A stretch of 13,509 bases of DNA, from contig JAOZNO010000025.1 of assembly GCA_029933755.1 (NCBI GenBank), positions 1-13,509 of the forward strand, read 5' to 3'. Made by a program: the position numbers and the translations under genes. Positions 1-8,624 of this stretch are shown piece by piece (the first letter of the stretch is position 1; every line of letters begins with the position of its first letter). Below the pieces are notes generated by a model, which saw only the letters and a list, made by a program, of their open reading frames with translations, was not told the origin of the DNA and ran no database searches. Origin of the DNA: Bacteroidales bacterium (GTDB taxonomy: Bacteria; Bacteroidota; Bacteroidia; Bacteroidales; NBLH01).

Positions 1-208
1 CCTAGAACTTGGAGCTTTCCATTCAAACACTTCATTTCCGTTCAGGCACTAATTACCAATGACTTAATGACTAATTACCTGTAAATTAAAACATAGAAGA
101 TGATTATCGTCACCCCAGAATATTTAAACCAGAGCCATACTTAACAGAACCATAACCATATAAGGAATATAAGGTCATATAAGTGAATTAATTATAGCAA
201 AACTAAAA
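1..208. other. Left-edge intergenic region with short direct repeats
   Basis: I see no gene that can be supported here. The stretch lies downstream of the minus-strand gene that ends at 209. It holds a 10-bp direct repeat ACTAATTACC at 48-57 and 70-79, and three imperfect tandem 9-mers (CATATAAGG, AATATAAGG, CATATAAGT) at 157-165, 166-174 and 176-184. A plus-strand frame is open from base 1 to a TAA at 82-84, but its last residues come from the repeated DNA. Whether it is the tail of a gene to the left cannot be judged. I see no terminator hairpin for the gene ending at 209. Confidence 0.5.
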
Positions 209-3001
209 TTATTCTCGAATATTATTAGCTAGGATTATCTTATGTACAGGTTTTATTTGAGCATCTAATATAGCTTCATAAACCTGTTCTCTGATTTTGT
301 ATCTTTTTAGCTTTTTATTAGTAGAGCGTGGGTGAATACTATTTGAAAGGAAGATAAAGATAAAATTTGTATTAGGATTAGCCCAAACAACACAGCCTGT
401 AAAACCGGAATGGCCAAACAATCCACCTTTTTTTCTATTAAATCCAAGTCCTCGTGGTGAATCTTCCTGCGGCTGAATAAAATACTCAATGGTTTTAGGG
501 TTTAAAAGCCTTTTTCCTGCATAAGTACCACCATTTAGCATCATTTGAAACAAAATTGCTAAATCATTGGCATTTGAAAATAAACCGGCATTACCTGCAA
601 CGCCACCATAAAGTGCTGCGGACTCATCATGTGGATACCCCTGCAACAACTGTTTTCGCCAATACTTGTCATTTTGTGTAGGAACAAGCCTACGTTTATT
701 AAACCGCTGTAAAGGCAGATAGCCAATTGTTCTCAAATGTAATGGTTTGTAAAAATACCCTCTAAGAAACTCATTCAACGGCTTATCTATTTTTCGGGAG
801 ATTACATCGTATGCAATATTCAAATTTATATCACTATACCTATATGTTTTATTTGTATCGTATTCCAATTTGTAAAGTGATTGTATAACTGAATCTCTCC
901 AATCCTTTCTTAAATAAAAATTTCTGGCGACTTCAATTGTATGAACAGAATCTTTTTGTTCTGTAAAATACTTATCCGGAGCATCATTAATAGAGTCTTT
1001 ATATTTAATATATCGCAAAATAGGCATATCCGGAGGTAGCCCTGTTTGATGTGTATAAAAATTGCGTAGCTGATGGTTTTTAATTGTACAGTTTATTGTA
1101 TCATCAATATAATATTTAATTGAATCATCCATACGAATACTATCCCACTCAAAAAGTTTCATGGTAGCAAGCGTTGTGGCCGCCACTTTTGTAATTGAAG
1201 CCAAATCAAACAAATCACTTGTTTTTACTTTTCTTCGGTGTGCATAAGTATGGTAACCATAGGCTTTATTAAAAAACACTTTCCCATTTTTCACAGCCAA
1301 TACCTGATAACCCGGGCTGGCACCAATATAAGCCGAATTTTCAATTATGGTATCAATTTTACGCAAAAAATAAGAATCAAAGCCTGCTTTTTCAGGAATA
1401 GTATATTTTAAACGATTTATTGTGACAAAACTTTCAGCTGGGTTTTCAAAACTGAATAGATTATTAGGTATTTTACCTTTTGGCTTTACAGCCCCAACAA
1501 CAACCTGAGCAGCTACCGATTGCGAAAATGGATGTTTATCATATAATTGAACAATGGCATGTGCAAAATTTAGTTTTTCATTCATTAATGAAGAATCAAA
1601 GTTCAGGATAATTAACTTAAGAGTTTTACTTAAACCCGCAAGTTTTTTCATAAAAACAATATCAGAAAACAATTGTTGGTCAACATCGCTTATGGCTAAA
1701 ATTAAGTGAGTATATTTTCTCTCTTTGATATTTAGTTTATCCGTACTTTGTGCAGATTCGAAATCAAGATAATAGTTTAATGTGCTTTTTAAAATAGGTA
1801 GTTCTTTATCCCCTAAAGTAAATAGTAAAACTCTTTTATTAGAGAGTTCTCTAAACGGAAGGGTTTGTTTTTTATTTTTAAGCAATGTGGTACTTTTTTC
1901 ATATATCTCCCATGAAAACTGTTTATTTTCAGTAGTAAAAATATTTTGCAAACAATATTCTGCTGATTGGAATTTAGGCTGATGAATACCAAACCATGTT
2001 TTTGTCAACAGTACACGCCTAACCTTCGCATCTAATTCATTTTCAGACAACATCCCTTCTGAAATTAACTTCATAATCTTACTCACATATTTCTCAACAC
2101 TTTTATTTACCACAAACATGTCAACTCCTAAACGAAATTGTTTAAGCAATAAAGAGTCAGAAATATGCTCATCGATGTCAGAAAATATCAAACCATTAAA
2201 CTGGAAGTTATTTTTCAAATATTTCCCAATAGAATCATAAGTAGTTTCACTTAAATAGCCTGAATCAATTTTAACTGCCGAAAAGTCTTTTAATGTTTTT
2301 TTAAGTTCATGGTATAAAACACGATCTCCCGATAATGAATCCGTTTGAAACTCATTAAACTGACTAATACATGTGAGGATTTTTTGTTTTTTCAGTAAGT
2401 AATTTATTCTTTGGACGTTTCTTAAGTTCTTAAGTTTATTAGCTGAAAAATTATTGTGCCCGTTTTTATTCTCATTAAATTCATTTATCGTTGTTGAAAA
2501 ATCAATGTTTACTAAACTATTTGCCAGGATTTTACTAAAATGCAACAAATACTGCTCAATAAAGACAGAATCATTGCAGGCATTCAAAATCATTCCTGTA
2601 GGAAAATTAAAATCATTCTGATTTAGCAGTGATCCTTCTGAACCAATTAGCAATGGTATACTAGCAATAGACTGACAACTATTGGTAAGTAATATTTGTG
2701 TATTTATATCAGTGGATGAGAAACTTATTCCCCCTGGCCTTGTTCCCTTAATAACGCTTTGTAAATCTTCTTTATCTTCAATTGATACATTATCCAGTTT
2801 AAGCATAAATAGCTGGGCAGCTTTTTCCTCAATACTCATTATTTTTAAAGTAGTATTTGCCCAGGAAGTATTTACTTTAAGAAAGTTTGTTTCTTTATCT
2901 GCTTGAACTTTTCTGATATCAAAAAAGATTGCATAAATAAGCGCAAACAATTCTAAAAGAATTAAAGAAAATACGAAAAGTTGGAATAAACGCTTTGCCA
3001 T
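209..3001 (-). CDS. Degenerate GH3 (NagZ-like) domain fused to beta-lactamase-fold serine hydrolase
   Basis: The frame opens at a TTG at 3026-3028, but I prefer the ATG at 2999-3001. It gives 930 aa beginning MAKRLF, followed directly by a hydrophobic signal peptide or anchor at about residues 4-26, so the protein is exported or membrane-tethered. Residues about 54-341 resemble the GH3 TIM barrel (opening MSIEEKAAQLFM, closing SENELDAKVRRVL). Residues about 371-521 resemble the GH3 C-terminal sandwich (ending GKIP). The barrel is degenerate: the usual KHFPGHGDT-type segment, which carries the acid/base His, is replaced by ISQFNEFQTD near residue 212. A candidate nucleophile Asp remains in FSDID (D275). 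Residues about 540-915 are a class C beta-lactamase/PBP-like domain with SITK (S602, K605), YSD (Y722) and HSG (H864), so it looks catalytically intact. GH3-beta-lactamase fusions are known in Bacteroidota and are presumed to act on cell-wall material. Substrate unknown. It stands alone, divergent from the next gene. Confidence 0.85.
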   Translation of the reverse strand: MAKRLFQLFVFSLILLELFALIYAIFFDIRKVQADKETNFLKVNTSWANTTLKIMSIEEKAAQLFMLKLDNVSIEDKEDLQSVIKGTRPGGISFSSTDINTQILLTNSCQSIASIPLLIGSEGSLLNQNDFNFPTGMILNACNDSVFIEQYLLHFSKILANSLVNIDFSTTINEFNENKNGHNNFSANKLKNLRNVQRINYLLKKQKILTCISQFNEFQTDSLSGDRVLYHELKKTLKDFSAVKIDSGYLSETTYDSIGKYLKNNFQFNGLIFSDIDEHISDSLLLKQFRLGVDMFVVNKSVEKYVSKIMKLISEGMLSENELDAKVRRVLLTKTWFGIHQPKFQSAEYCLQNIFTTENKQFSWEIYEKSTTLLKNKKQTLPFRELSNKRVLLFTLGDKELPILKSTLNYYLDFESAQSTDKLNIKERKYTHLILAISDVDQQLFSDIVFMKKLAGLSKTLKLIILNFDSSLMNEKLNFAHAIVQLYDKHPFSQSVAAQVVVGAVKPKGKIPNNLFSFENPAESFVTINRLKYTIPEKAGFDSYFLRKIDTIIENSAYIGASPGYQVLAVKNGKVFFNKAYGYHTYAHRRKVKTSDLFDLASITKVAATTLATMKLFEWDSIRMDDSIKYYIDDTINCTIKNHQLRNFYTHQTGLPPDMPILRYIKYKDSINDAPDKYFTEQKDSVHTIEVARNFYLRKDWRDSVIQSLYKLEYDTNKTYRYSDINLNIAYDVISRKIDKPLNEFLRGYFYKPLHLRTIGYLPLQRFNKRRLVPTQNDKYWRKQLLQGYPHDESAALYGGVAGNAGLFSNANDLAILFQMMLNGGTYAGKRLLNPKTIEYFIQPQEDSPRGLGFNRKKGGLFGHSGFTGCVVWANPNTNFIFIFLSNSIHPRSTNKKLKRYKIREQVYEAILDAQIKPVHKIILANNIRE

Positions 3002-3016
3002 TAATTCAAATTTGAA

Positions 3017-3024
3017 CAAATGTA
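3017..3024 (-). promoter_or_regulatory. Possible Bacteroidota -7 box for the GH3/serine hydrolase gene
   Basis: The minus strand reads TACATTTG, matching the Bacteroidota -7 consensus TAnnTTTG. Transcription would start about 3010-3012, leaving a leader of roughly 10 nt before the ATG at 2999-3001. I see no convincing TTTG -33 box at the expected spacing, so this rests on one short match in A+T-rich DNA. If real, it excludes the upstream TTG at 3026-3028 as the start. Confidence 0.3.
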
Positions 3025-3206
3025 ACAAATCAGTTTACACATAAATTTATTTTTTGACGATTTTATTGTTTTACTATTTGAATTTTAATAATTATCTTGT
3101 TAAATTTTAAATGTATTGACAAATGAAACCTTCGGTGAGGGGTTTAATATGAAACTTAATCGCTTTACAGTAAGGACATGATTATATTTCAACAATTTTA
3201 CACATC

Positions 3207-3214
3207 TATATTTG
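3207..3214 (+). promoter_or_regulatory. Possible Bacteroidota -7 box for the GldN-like gene
   Basis: The plus strand reads TATATTTG, a match to TAnnTTTG. Transcription would begin near 3220, giving a leader of about 40 nt before the ATG at 3261. No clear TTTG -33 element is present; the nearest is TTTC at 3187-3190 with rather short spacing. The position argues against the in-frame TTG at 3228 as the start, because that codon would lie almost at the 5' end of the transcript. Confidence 0.35.
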
Positions 3215-3260
3215 TGCATATACTGCATTGAAAAACAATAGTTTAATTTATTTTTATACT

Positions 3261-4364
3261 ATGAAAAAAATAGTCTTGCTTAGTACAATTATGGTAATTG
3301 CTCTTAACACATTAAAAGCTCAAACCAATGACCTTTTACCCAAAACACTACGTGTAAAAAGTAACATTTCGTTCGATACTGCTTTAACAAAGCATTTTTT
3401 ATCTGAAAAGAAAGAATTGCAAGCAAAACCCATTTTGGAATATATTATGGAAAATATTTTAAATGGAAAAGTTAAGTTTTATGCACCATATAGCGCTGAG
3501 GACATATACCAAATAGAGACTAAAGAGTTTACGATAAAAAATATTGAAGAAAAGATGGGAGCCTATGATGAAACTGTTTTGGTTGAAAGTTCTGACACCT
3601 CGTGGATAGAGCACACTATAGCAGGAAAATATGATTTAAAAGAAATAAAAGGGATTTTCTTTTTGGACGAATGGTATTTTGATGCTAACAATTTCACATT
3701 CACAAAAAAAGTTATAAAGTACGCACCTCTATTCTCGCAGATATGCGGTGAATTTGATGGTGACAAGCTTATATCTATTAATAAAATTTTGCCTGTTAGG
3801 GTTTGTGAGTTAAATTTTGATAAACTTACTAAAAGGGAAATAAAAAAATCGAATAAACGCTTAGTTCATTATGCCACCGTTAAATTTGAACAAAAGACAC
3901 GTAATTACGATGAATATCTTAAGTATAATATTGACCGTCATATATATGGTTTGCGTTACGAGAATGATAATGCCCCGTTTTTCACATCTTACAGTCAACG
4001 AATTTTAGCTGAAACTATTTTCAACAAGGTGTTAAGTGAAGAAAAAACAGCTTATGACTTTCATACTCATAAAAGATTAACATCTGACGATATTATTTCA
4101 GAAAGGATGGGAGCCCCAGATGAAATTGTCATGATTGAAGACTCTAACAATCCTGATGGAGAAATGATAGAAACAGTAATAAGAGGAGAATATGATTTAA
4201 CAGAAATTCAATCGTATATTTTTACAGAAGATTGGTATTTAGATCCTAAAACATTAAGAATAGTGAAAAAAATACGTACTATTGCACCTGTTAGATATTT
4301 CATTATCGATGATAATAGTAAAGTAGAAATTCATAAAAAAATTGTTTTTGAACTTGAGTTCTGA
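3261..4364 (+). CDS. Secreted protein with two tandem GldN-like domains
   Basis: I choose the ATG at 3261 (367 aa) over the in-frame TTG at 3228 because it places a clean signal peptide at residues 1-20 (MKKIVLLSTI..., predicted cut at KA|Q or AQ|T). The mature part has two similar units, about residues 57-158 and 248-350. Matching segments are EKMGAYDETVLVE (98-110) against ERMGAPDEIVMIE (281-293), then GKYDLKEI against GEYDLTEI, then DEWYFD against EDWYLD, each followed by K-rich sequence and IAP or YAP. The order, helix plus T/KAYD-like turn, acidic loop, then an EDW(F/Y)xD strand and an I.P strand, is the pattern of GldN/PorN, the periplasmic ring partner of GldK in type IX secretion. A normal GldN carries this unit once. 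No gldK, gldL or gldM is nearby, so this is probably a paralogue rather than GldN itself. Its function is not known, and the family call rests on motif recall only. Confidence 0.6.
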   Translation: MKKIVLLSTIMVIALNTLKAQTNDLLPKTLRVKSNISFDTALTKHFLSEKKELQAKPILEYIMENILNGKVKFYAPYSAEDIYQIETKEFTIKNIEEKMGAYDETVLVESSDTSWIEHTIAGKYDLKEIKGIFFLDEWYFDANNFTFTKKVIKYAPLFSQICGEFDGDKLISINKILPVRVCELNFDKLTKREIKKSNKRLVHYATVKFEQKTRNYDEYLKYNIDRHIYGLRYENDNAPFFTSYSQRILAETIFNKVLSEEKTAYDFHTHKRLTSDDIISERMGAPDEIVMIEDSNNPDGEMIETVIRGEYDLTEIQSYIFTEDWYLDPKTLRIVKKIRTIAPVRYFIIDDNSKVEIHKKIVFELEF

Positions 4365-4420
4365 ATTTGAATAAACAAAAAGAAGCCATGGTGGTGAGCA
4401 AGTAATTTATTCTACTAATA

Positions 4421-6568
4421 CTACATTTTTAAACCAATTACCATAACATCATCAATTTGGTCACATTTATTACCACTGCCATCATTACACTCACGCCAAT
4501 CTTCGAAGTTTTGTTCAAGGAGGTATCGCTGCTCATCCAAAGGTAATTTGTGGATTTTTAAAAGATAGTCTTTGAATCTCTTACGCATATATTTTTGAAG
4601 ATCTTTGCCACCAAACTGATCCTGATAACCATCTGAAAATAAATATATAATCATATCTTTTTCAAAGGGTATAATCTGTTTATTGAATCTTCGTTCTTTT
4701 TCTCGCTGAATTCCCCCAATATCCATATTATCACCCCGAACCTGAATTAGTTCACCATTTAACATATAAAATATTGGATTTCTTGCACCTGCAAATTCTA
4801 TCACCTTATTTTTATAGTCAAATACACAAATTGCCAAATCCATACCATCACGGCTTTGGCTTTCTTCCTGATTTAATGATAGCCTTACATTTATATGCAA
4901 TAAATTAAGAATCATATCAGGCGCAGTAATTTTCTGGTTGTTTATAATCTGATTTAAGTAAGAGTTACCAATCAAGCTCATAAATGCTCCTGGCACACCA
5001 TGTCCGGTACAATCCACAGCAGCAACAATTACTTTTTCTTCCTCTTCATTTTTCGTAATCCAATAAAAGTCACCACTTACTTTTTCACGTGGTTTAAAAA
5101 ACACAAAAGCATCCTTAAAGTAATCATTGAATGATTCTGTTTTTGGAAGCATCGCTTTTTGAATTCGACTGGCATAATTAATACTTCCTGTAATATTCTT
5201 ATTAATTTTATTTATTTTTTTATTTTGATCGATAATCGCCTTTTGTTGAACCTCCAATTCATCATTTTTATCTTCAATATCTTTTTTCTGATGCCTAAGT
5301 ATTGTATTCGTTCTTTGCTTATGTCTGTTTGAACGATAAAGGAAAATTGCAAAAATAAGCAATAGAATCGCACCTCCACCAATTCCAATCCCAATAGCTT
5401 TTTGTTTAGCAATGGTTACTTTATTTAACTCCTTATCTTTTGTAAGTATCTCAATTTCACCCTCTTGCTTTTGTATCTCATAACTAATCTGCATTTCGGC
5501 TGATTGACTAAGTTGTTTAGCTTCAATAATTGAATCGGTAACCGAAGCATATCTTTTTTGAAATTCAAAAGCTTTCTTAATCTGATTGCTTTGTTCCAAA
5601 TTTTTAGACATTAACAGATATGATTCAGCTTTAATGCTTATATAATCCCAATCGTAAGCTATATTTAATGCCTTAGAACAATATTCTGTACTTTTAACAA
5701 TGTCCTTTTTATTAAAATATGTTGTAGCAATTCTATTGTACAACAATGCAATTTCCTTTTGATGATCAAATTTCTTATATATTTCTAAAGCATCTTCATA
5801 ATATTCAATTGCTTTATTGTATTTCTCATCATAATCATATATATCACCAATCTTCATATCAATATCAGCAATATTTAGTAAGTATTTATCGTCCTTAAAA
5901 TTTTCGAGCGCATCATTCAAAAATGATATGGCCTTTTCAAACTCTTCACGTTCTAAATATACCTCAGCAATATTTTGATTTGATAATGCCAATAATTCAG
6001 GATCTTTCAGAGACTTTCTATAATAATGCGAATTTATGAAATGTGTTAGTGCTTTATCTTCATCACCTTCTTCTAAATATACGAAGCCCAATTTATCATA
6101 TACAAGTGCTAATCCTTCTTTATCTTTTAAAGAATCAAATATTACTTTTGCCGATTCATAATAGCCAAAAGCTATGCTACTTACATTTTGCACAAAATAA
6201 ATATTTCCAATATCTATTAAAGAAAAAGCCATATTTCTCTGTTGATCAATACTTTGGAATATTTTATATGATTTAAAATAATTATCAAGTGCCATAGAAT
6301 ATGCCTCCCTAGCAAAATAGCAATCTCCCAAATAATTTGAAACAATAGCAATTTCCATACTATCATTTTCCTCAACAGCTATTTGTAGTGCCTGTGCAAC
6401 ATATTCAGTTGCCAAAAAAGGCTTTGTTTGCCTGTTTTCAAGATACAAGGATTTAAGTTCTTCAAGACTATTCGCTTTTTCTTCTATAATATTATCCTGA
6501 GCAACACTAGTACTACACGAAAAAATAAAGAAACCTATAAGTAAATATAAAAAAGTCTTTTTATACAT
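4421..6568 (-). CDS. TPR-repeat, transmembrane SpoIIE-type protein phosphatase
   Basis: This 715-aa membrane signalling protein starts at an ATG. Residues 1-24 are a signal peptide; Cys18 in FIFSC is a weak lipobox, so cleavage after SVAQ by signal peptidase I is also possible. Residues about 35-345 are TPR-type helix pairs (for example GDIYDYDEKYNKAIEYYEDALEIY around 241-264) and would face the periplasm. A coiled stretch is followed by a membrane helix at about 391-411 and a basic, glutamine-rich coiled coil at about 412-460. Residues about 465-714 are a cytoplasmic SpoIIE/PP2C-like Ser/Thr phosphatase with its acidic metal-binding motifs intact: SGDFYW (498-503), VDCTGHGVPGAFMS (518-531), DGMD (574-577), SDGYQD (645-650) and DQIDD (703-707). 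The family dephosphorylates anti-anti-sigma factors or similar partners. No STAS or kinase gene lies beside it, so its target is unknown. It converges with the GldN-like gene across 56 bp. Confidence 0.92.
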   Translation of the reverse strand: MYKKTFLYLLIGFFIFSCSTSVAQDNIIEEKANSLEELKSLYLENRQTKPFLATEYVAQALQIAVEENDSMEIAIVSNYLGDCYFAREAYSMALDNYFKSYKIFQSIDQQRNMAFSLIDIGNIYFVQNVSSIAFGYYESAKVIFDSLKDKEGLALVYDKLGFVYLEEGDEDKALTHFINSHYYRKSLKDPELLALSNQNIAEVYLEREEFEKAISFLNDALENFKDDKYLLNIADIDMKIGDIYDYDEKYNKAIEYYEDALEIYKKFDHQKEIALLYNRIATTYFNKKDIVKSTEYCSKALNIAYDWDYISIKAESYLLMSKNLEQSNQIKKAFEFQKRYASVTDSIIEAKQLSQSAEMQISYEIQKQEGEIEILTKDKELNKVTIAKQKAIGIGIGGGAILLLIFAIFLYRSNRHKQRTNTILRHQKKDIEDKNDELEVQQKAIIDQNKKINKINKNITGSINYASRIQKAMLPKTESFNDYFKDAFVFFKPREKVSGDFYWITKNEEEEKVIVAAVDCTGHGVPGAFMSLIGNSYLNQIINNQKITAPDMILNLLHINVRLSLNQEESQSRDGMDLAICVFDYKNKVIEFAGARNPIFYMLNGELIQVRGDNMDIGGIQREKERRFNKQIIPFEKDMIIYLFSDGYQDQFGGKDLQKYMRKRFKDYLLKIHKLPLDEQRYLLEQNFEDWRECNDGSGNKCDQIDDVMVIGLKM

Positions 6569-6830
6569 AAGATTTAGATTAAAGCCAAAACTTAATATTT
6601 CAGGTAAAAATATAAAAGTATCAATATAATCTAATTTCTCATATAGGTTTCAGTAAAAATATCAAAATGTATTCGTTTTAAGCTTTGCACTAAAACTCAA
6701 TCCCTTCATTAATTCGTGATTTAAAACTATGTAAATATGCAGAAAATATTTGTAACATTTCTCACAACACACTAAGCACACAACTCTTATTTTTCGTTAT
6801 TCACCAGCTATATTAATCTTATCACTTTCC
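6569..6830. other. Intergenic spacer without recognisable features
   Basis: These 262 A+T-rich bases separate two minus-strand genes and should hold the promoter of the TPR-phosphatase gene. I found no TAnnTTTG box on the minus strand, no strong inverted repeat, no tRNA-like structure and no plausible small gene. Confidence 0.5.
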
Positions 6831-8504
6831 CTATTTATCACTATCTACCTTATCCCAATCTCCGTAATGAATTATATTAAGATTCGTTTTTGGTTCGGTA
6901 ATATAGTTTTCATTACTGTTGTACGTCCATCCCATTGTCGCAGATCCTCCTCCTGATTGAGTAGTAATAAGAGCCGCATTACTCACAAAACCAATAGGAG
7001 TTGCATGATCCCGGGGCAAACCTTTTTCACGATACCTATCACCATATGTAGGGTCAACTGGAACCCATCCATAATTTGGTAAATATATCTCAGGCCATCT
7101 ATGATACACGTCATCCATATAAGCATATCCTTTCCTGTTCCATGTTGAACCAACATACCTTGCCGGAAGCCCGGCGGCCCTACAAAGAGCAATAAATGTA
7201 AAAGAATATTCAGAGCAGGATCCATGTTTGTTCGTTAATACCGTCGGAGCAGTATCCCAATACCCATCCATATTATAATTCAATTGCCCCATTAAATACT
7301 GATAAAGATTTCGCATTATCCAATAGGGATTTTCCTCATCTCCAACAACCTCTTTAATTATGTTCTGAATAACATTACTGTTTATCTGATATTTTTCATC
7401 ATCAATAAGATATTTGTCCTTTATATTTTTAGGGATATCACTTAATTTACCAACTTTCTCGGGATAAATAAAGTATCGAACAATATGTGATTCGAAAATT
7501 GTAGTTGCCTGAATATTGATTGTTTCCCCAGGTTTAATATCATTAAATTGATAAAATGCTGTTTTTTGTCCCCATTGATCTGTTAAAATTTTAGTTGGTT
7601 TGATATTATAAGTTATTTCTCCAATAATTTTTTGATTAAGCCTATTTTCGGGTAAAGCTATATTTACATTCAGCTCTTTTATTTTCCCCGGTCCGAAACA
7701 AGTTACCCGATGATTAAAAGTTACTTTACTAATTTTTTTATCTTTTAAAATGTAATTCTCTTGATCCTTTATTTTAAGTTGGTAAATTTTATCACTATCC
7801 TGATCTACGACCCACAATTTATTATCTTTAACTGCTAATCCGTGTACATAGTTGCCGGGGCCATCAAGTATAACAATAACAAAACCAGTATTGGGATCAA
7901 CCATATAAATTTCCTTTAATGTTCTATCTGTGATCCATAAGTATTTACCATCAAAAGTAATTCCTTTAGGATCTTTTGCCGGTGATTGAAAAGATTTAAT
8001 AGTTGTACCGTCATGGGGGTTAAATTGAATAATTTTATCAATTTCATCATCTACACACCATAAATATTTTCCATCCCATGCTAATCCCTTAGGACTACTA
8101 GAAGGAGCCTTCAAGGTTTCCAGCACTGTTCCATCTTTTGGATCTATTTTAAAAATCATTCCGTCTAAATCTTCTGATTTATCAGTTCTTCCCCTAAAAT
8201 CAGCATTCCACAAATATTTACCATCCCATGCTAATCCTACCGGCCAATAAGCAGGTGATTCAATTTGACGAATAATTTTACCAGTTTCCGGATTTAAACA
8301 ATAAATTTTATCTGTTTCCCTATCTGCCAGCCAAAGATTTTCCCCATCAAAACAAAGCCCTGTTGGATACTTGCCGGGTGTATTAAAAGATTTAATTACT
8401 TCACCGGAAAAAGCCATTGAAGTTAAATGAAATGTTATTAATACAAAAAGTGATATAACTATTTTTTTCATCCGATTATTTTCATTTTTCAAATATTGTT
8501 TCAT
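6831..8504 (-). CDS. Exported propeller-repeat protein with C-terminal transglutaminase-like domain
   Basis: The product is 557 aa from the ATG at 8502-8504. An in-frame ATG at 8469-8471 (MKKIVISLFV) would give a more usual signal peptide and is an equally good start. Residues about 38-246 form five repeats of roughly 41-50 aa around the motif (L/I)xxDGxxLW(x)xD, as in LAWDGKYLWNAD and ITFDGKYLWITD, which suggests a Vgb/NHL-like beta-propeller. Residues about 255-345 look like a beta-sandwich linker. Residues about 385-490 are a transglutaminase-like (papain-fold) domain with Cys430 in HGSCSEYS, His468 in YHRWPEIYLP and Asp484 in VPVDPTYGD, the usual Cys-His-Asp triad. Bacterial members more often act as proteases or peptide-modifying enzymes than as cross-linkers. 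The substrate cannot be read from the sequence. It is separated from the upstream operon by 217 bp containing a hairpin and may have its own promoter. Confidence 0.85.
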   Translation of the reverse strand: MKQYLKNENNRMKKIVISLFVLITFHLTSMAFSGEVIKSFNTPGKYPTGLCFDGENLWLADRETDKIYCLNPETGKIIRQIESPAYWPVGLAWDGKYLWNADFRGRTDKSEDLDGMIFKIDPKDGTVLETLKAPSSSPKGLAWDGKYLWCVDDEIDKIIQFNPHDGTTIKSFQSPAKDPKGITFDGKYLWITDRTLKEIYMVDPNTGFVIVILDGPGNYVHGLAVKDNKLWVVDQDSDKIYQLKIKDQENYILKDKKISKVTFNHRVTCFGPGKIKELNVNIALPENRLNQKIIGEITYNIKPTKILTDQWGQKTAFYQFNDIKPGETINIQATTIFESHIVRYFIYPEKVGKLSDIPKNIKDKYLIDDEKYQINSNVIQNIIKEVVGDEENPYWIMRNLYQYLMGQLNYNMDGYWDTAPTVLTNKHGSCSEYSFTFIALCRAAGLPARYVGSTWNRKGYAYMDDVYHRWPEIYLPNYGWVPVDPTYGDRYREKGLPRDHATPIGFVSNAALITTQSGGGSATMGWTYNSNENYITEPKTNLNIIHYGDWDKVDSDK

Positions 8505-8624
8505 AATGATTTTCTTTTATTTTTAATTTTCATTTATTATTAGCTATAAGTAATTAGAGTGTGTCCATAATGTCTCACTTCTTTTTTTTTTGAGATATAA
8601 GCTTTTTTTTAGGTTGGCAGTAAT

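Noticed and set aside
1..84. Plus-strand frame open from the left edge to TAA at 82-84, as a possible gene tail
   Set aside because: Only 27 codons, with its end made of the local direct repeat, and no recognisable protein pattern. Sequence to the left would be needed.
3002..3028. TTG start at 3026-3028 for the GH3/serine hydrolase gene
   Set aside because: It adds nine residues before a good ATG and signal anchor, and it would lie upstream of the possible -7 box.
3126..3145. Small hairpin AAACC/GGTTT in the divergent promoter region
   Set aside because: Only five pairs around a ten-base loop; common by chance and without other support.
3228..3260. TTG start at 3228 for the GldN-like gene
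   Set aside because: The added residues precede a normal signal peptide that begins at the ATG at 3261.
4386..4403. ATGGTGGTGAGCAAG, which resembles the start of a common fluorescent-protein gene
   Set aside because: It is followed at once by a stop codon and native-looking DNA. The match is about a dozen bases and is best taken as chance.
8550..8610. GTGTGTCCATAATGTC and nearby T-runs as an insertion-sequence end or terminator
   Set aside because: No matching second end or transposase is present. The T-runs are on the plus strand, whereas the flanking genes are read from the minus strand, so they do not form an intrinsic terminator.
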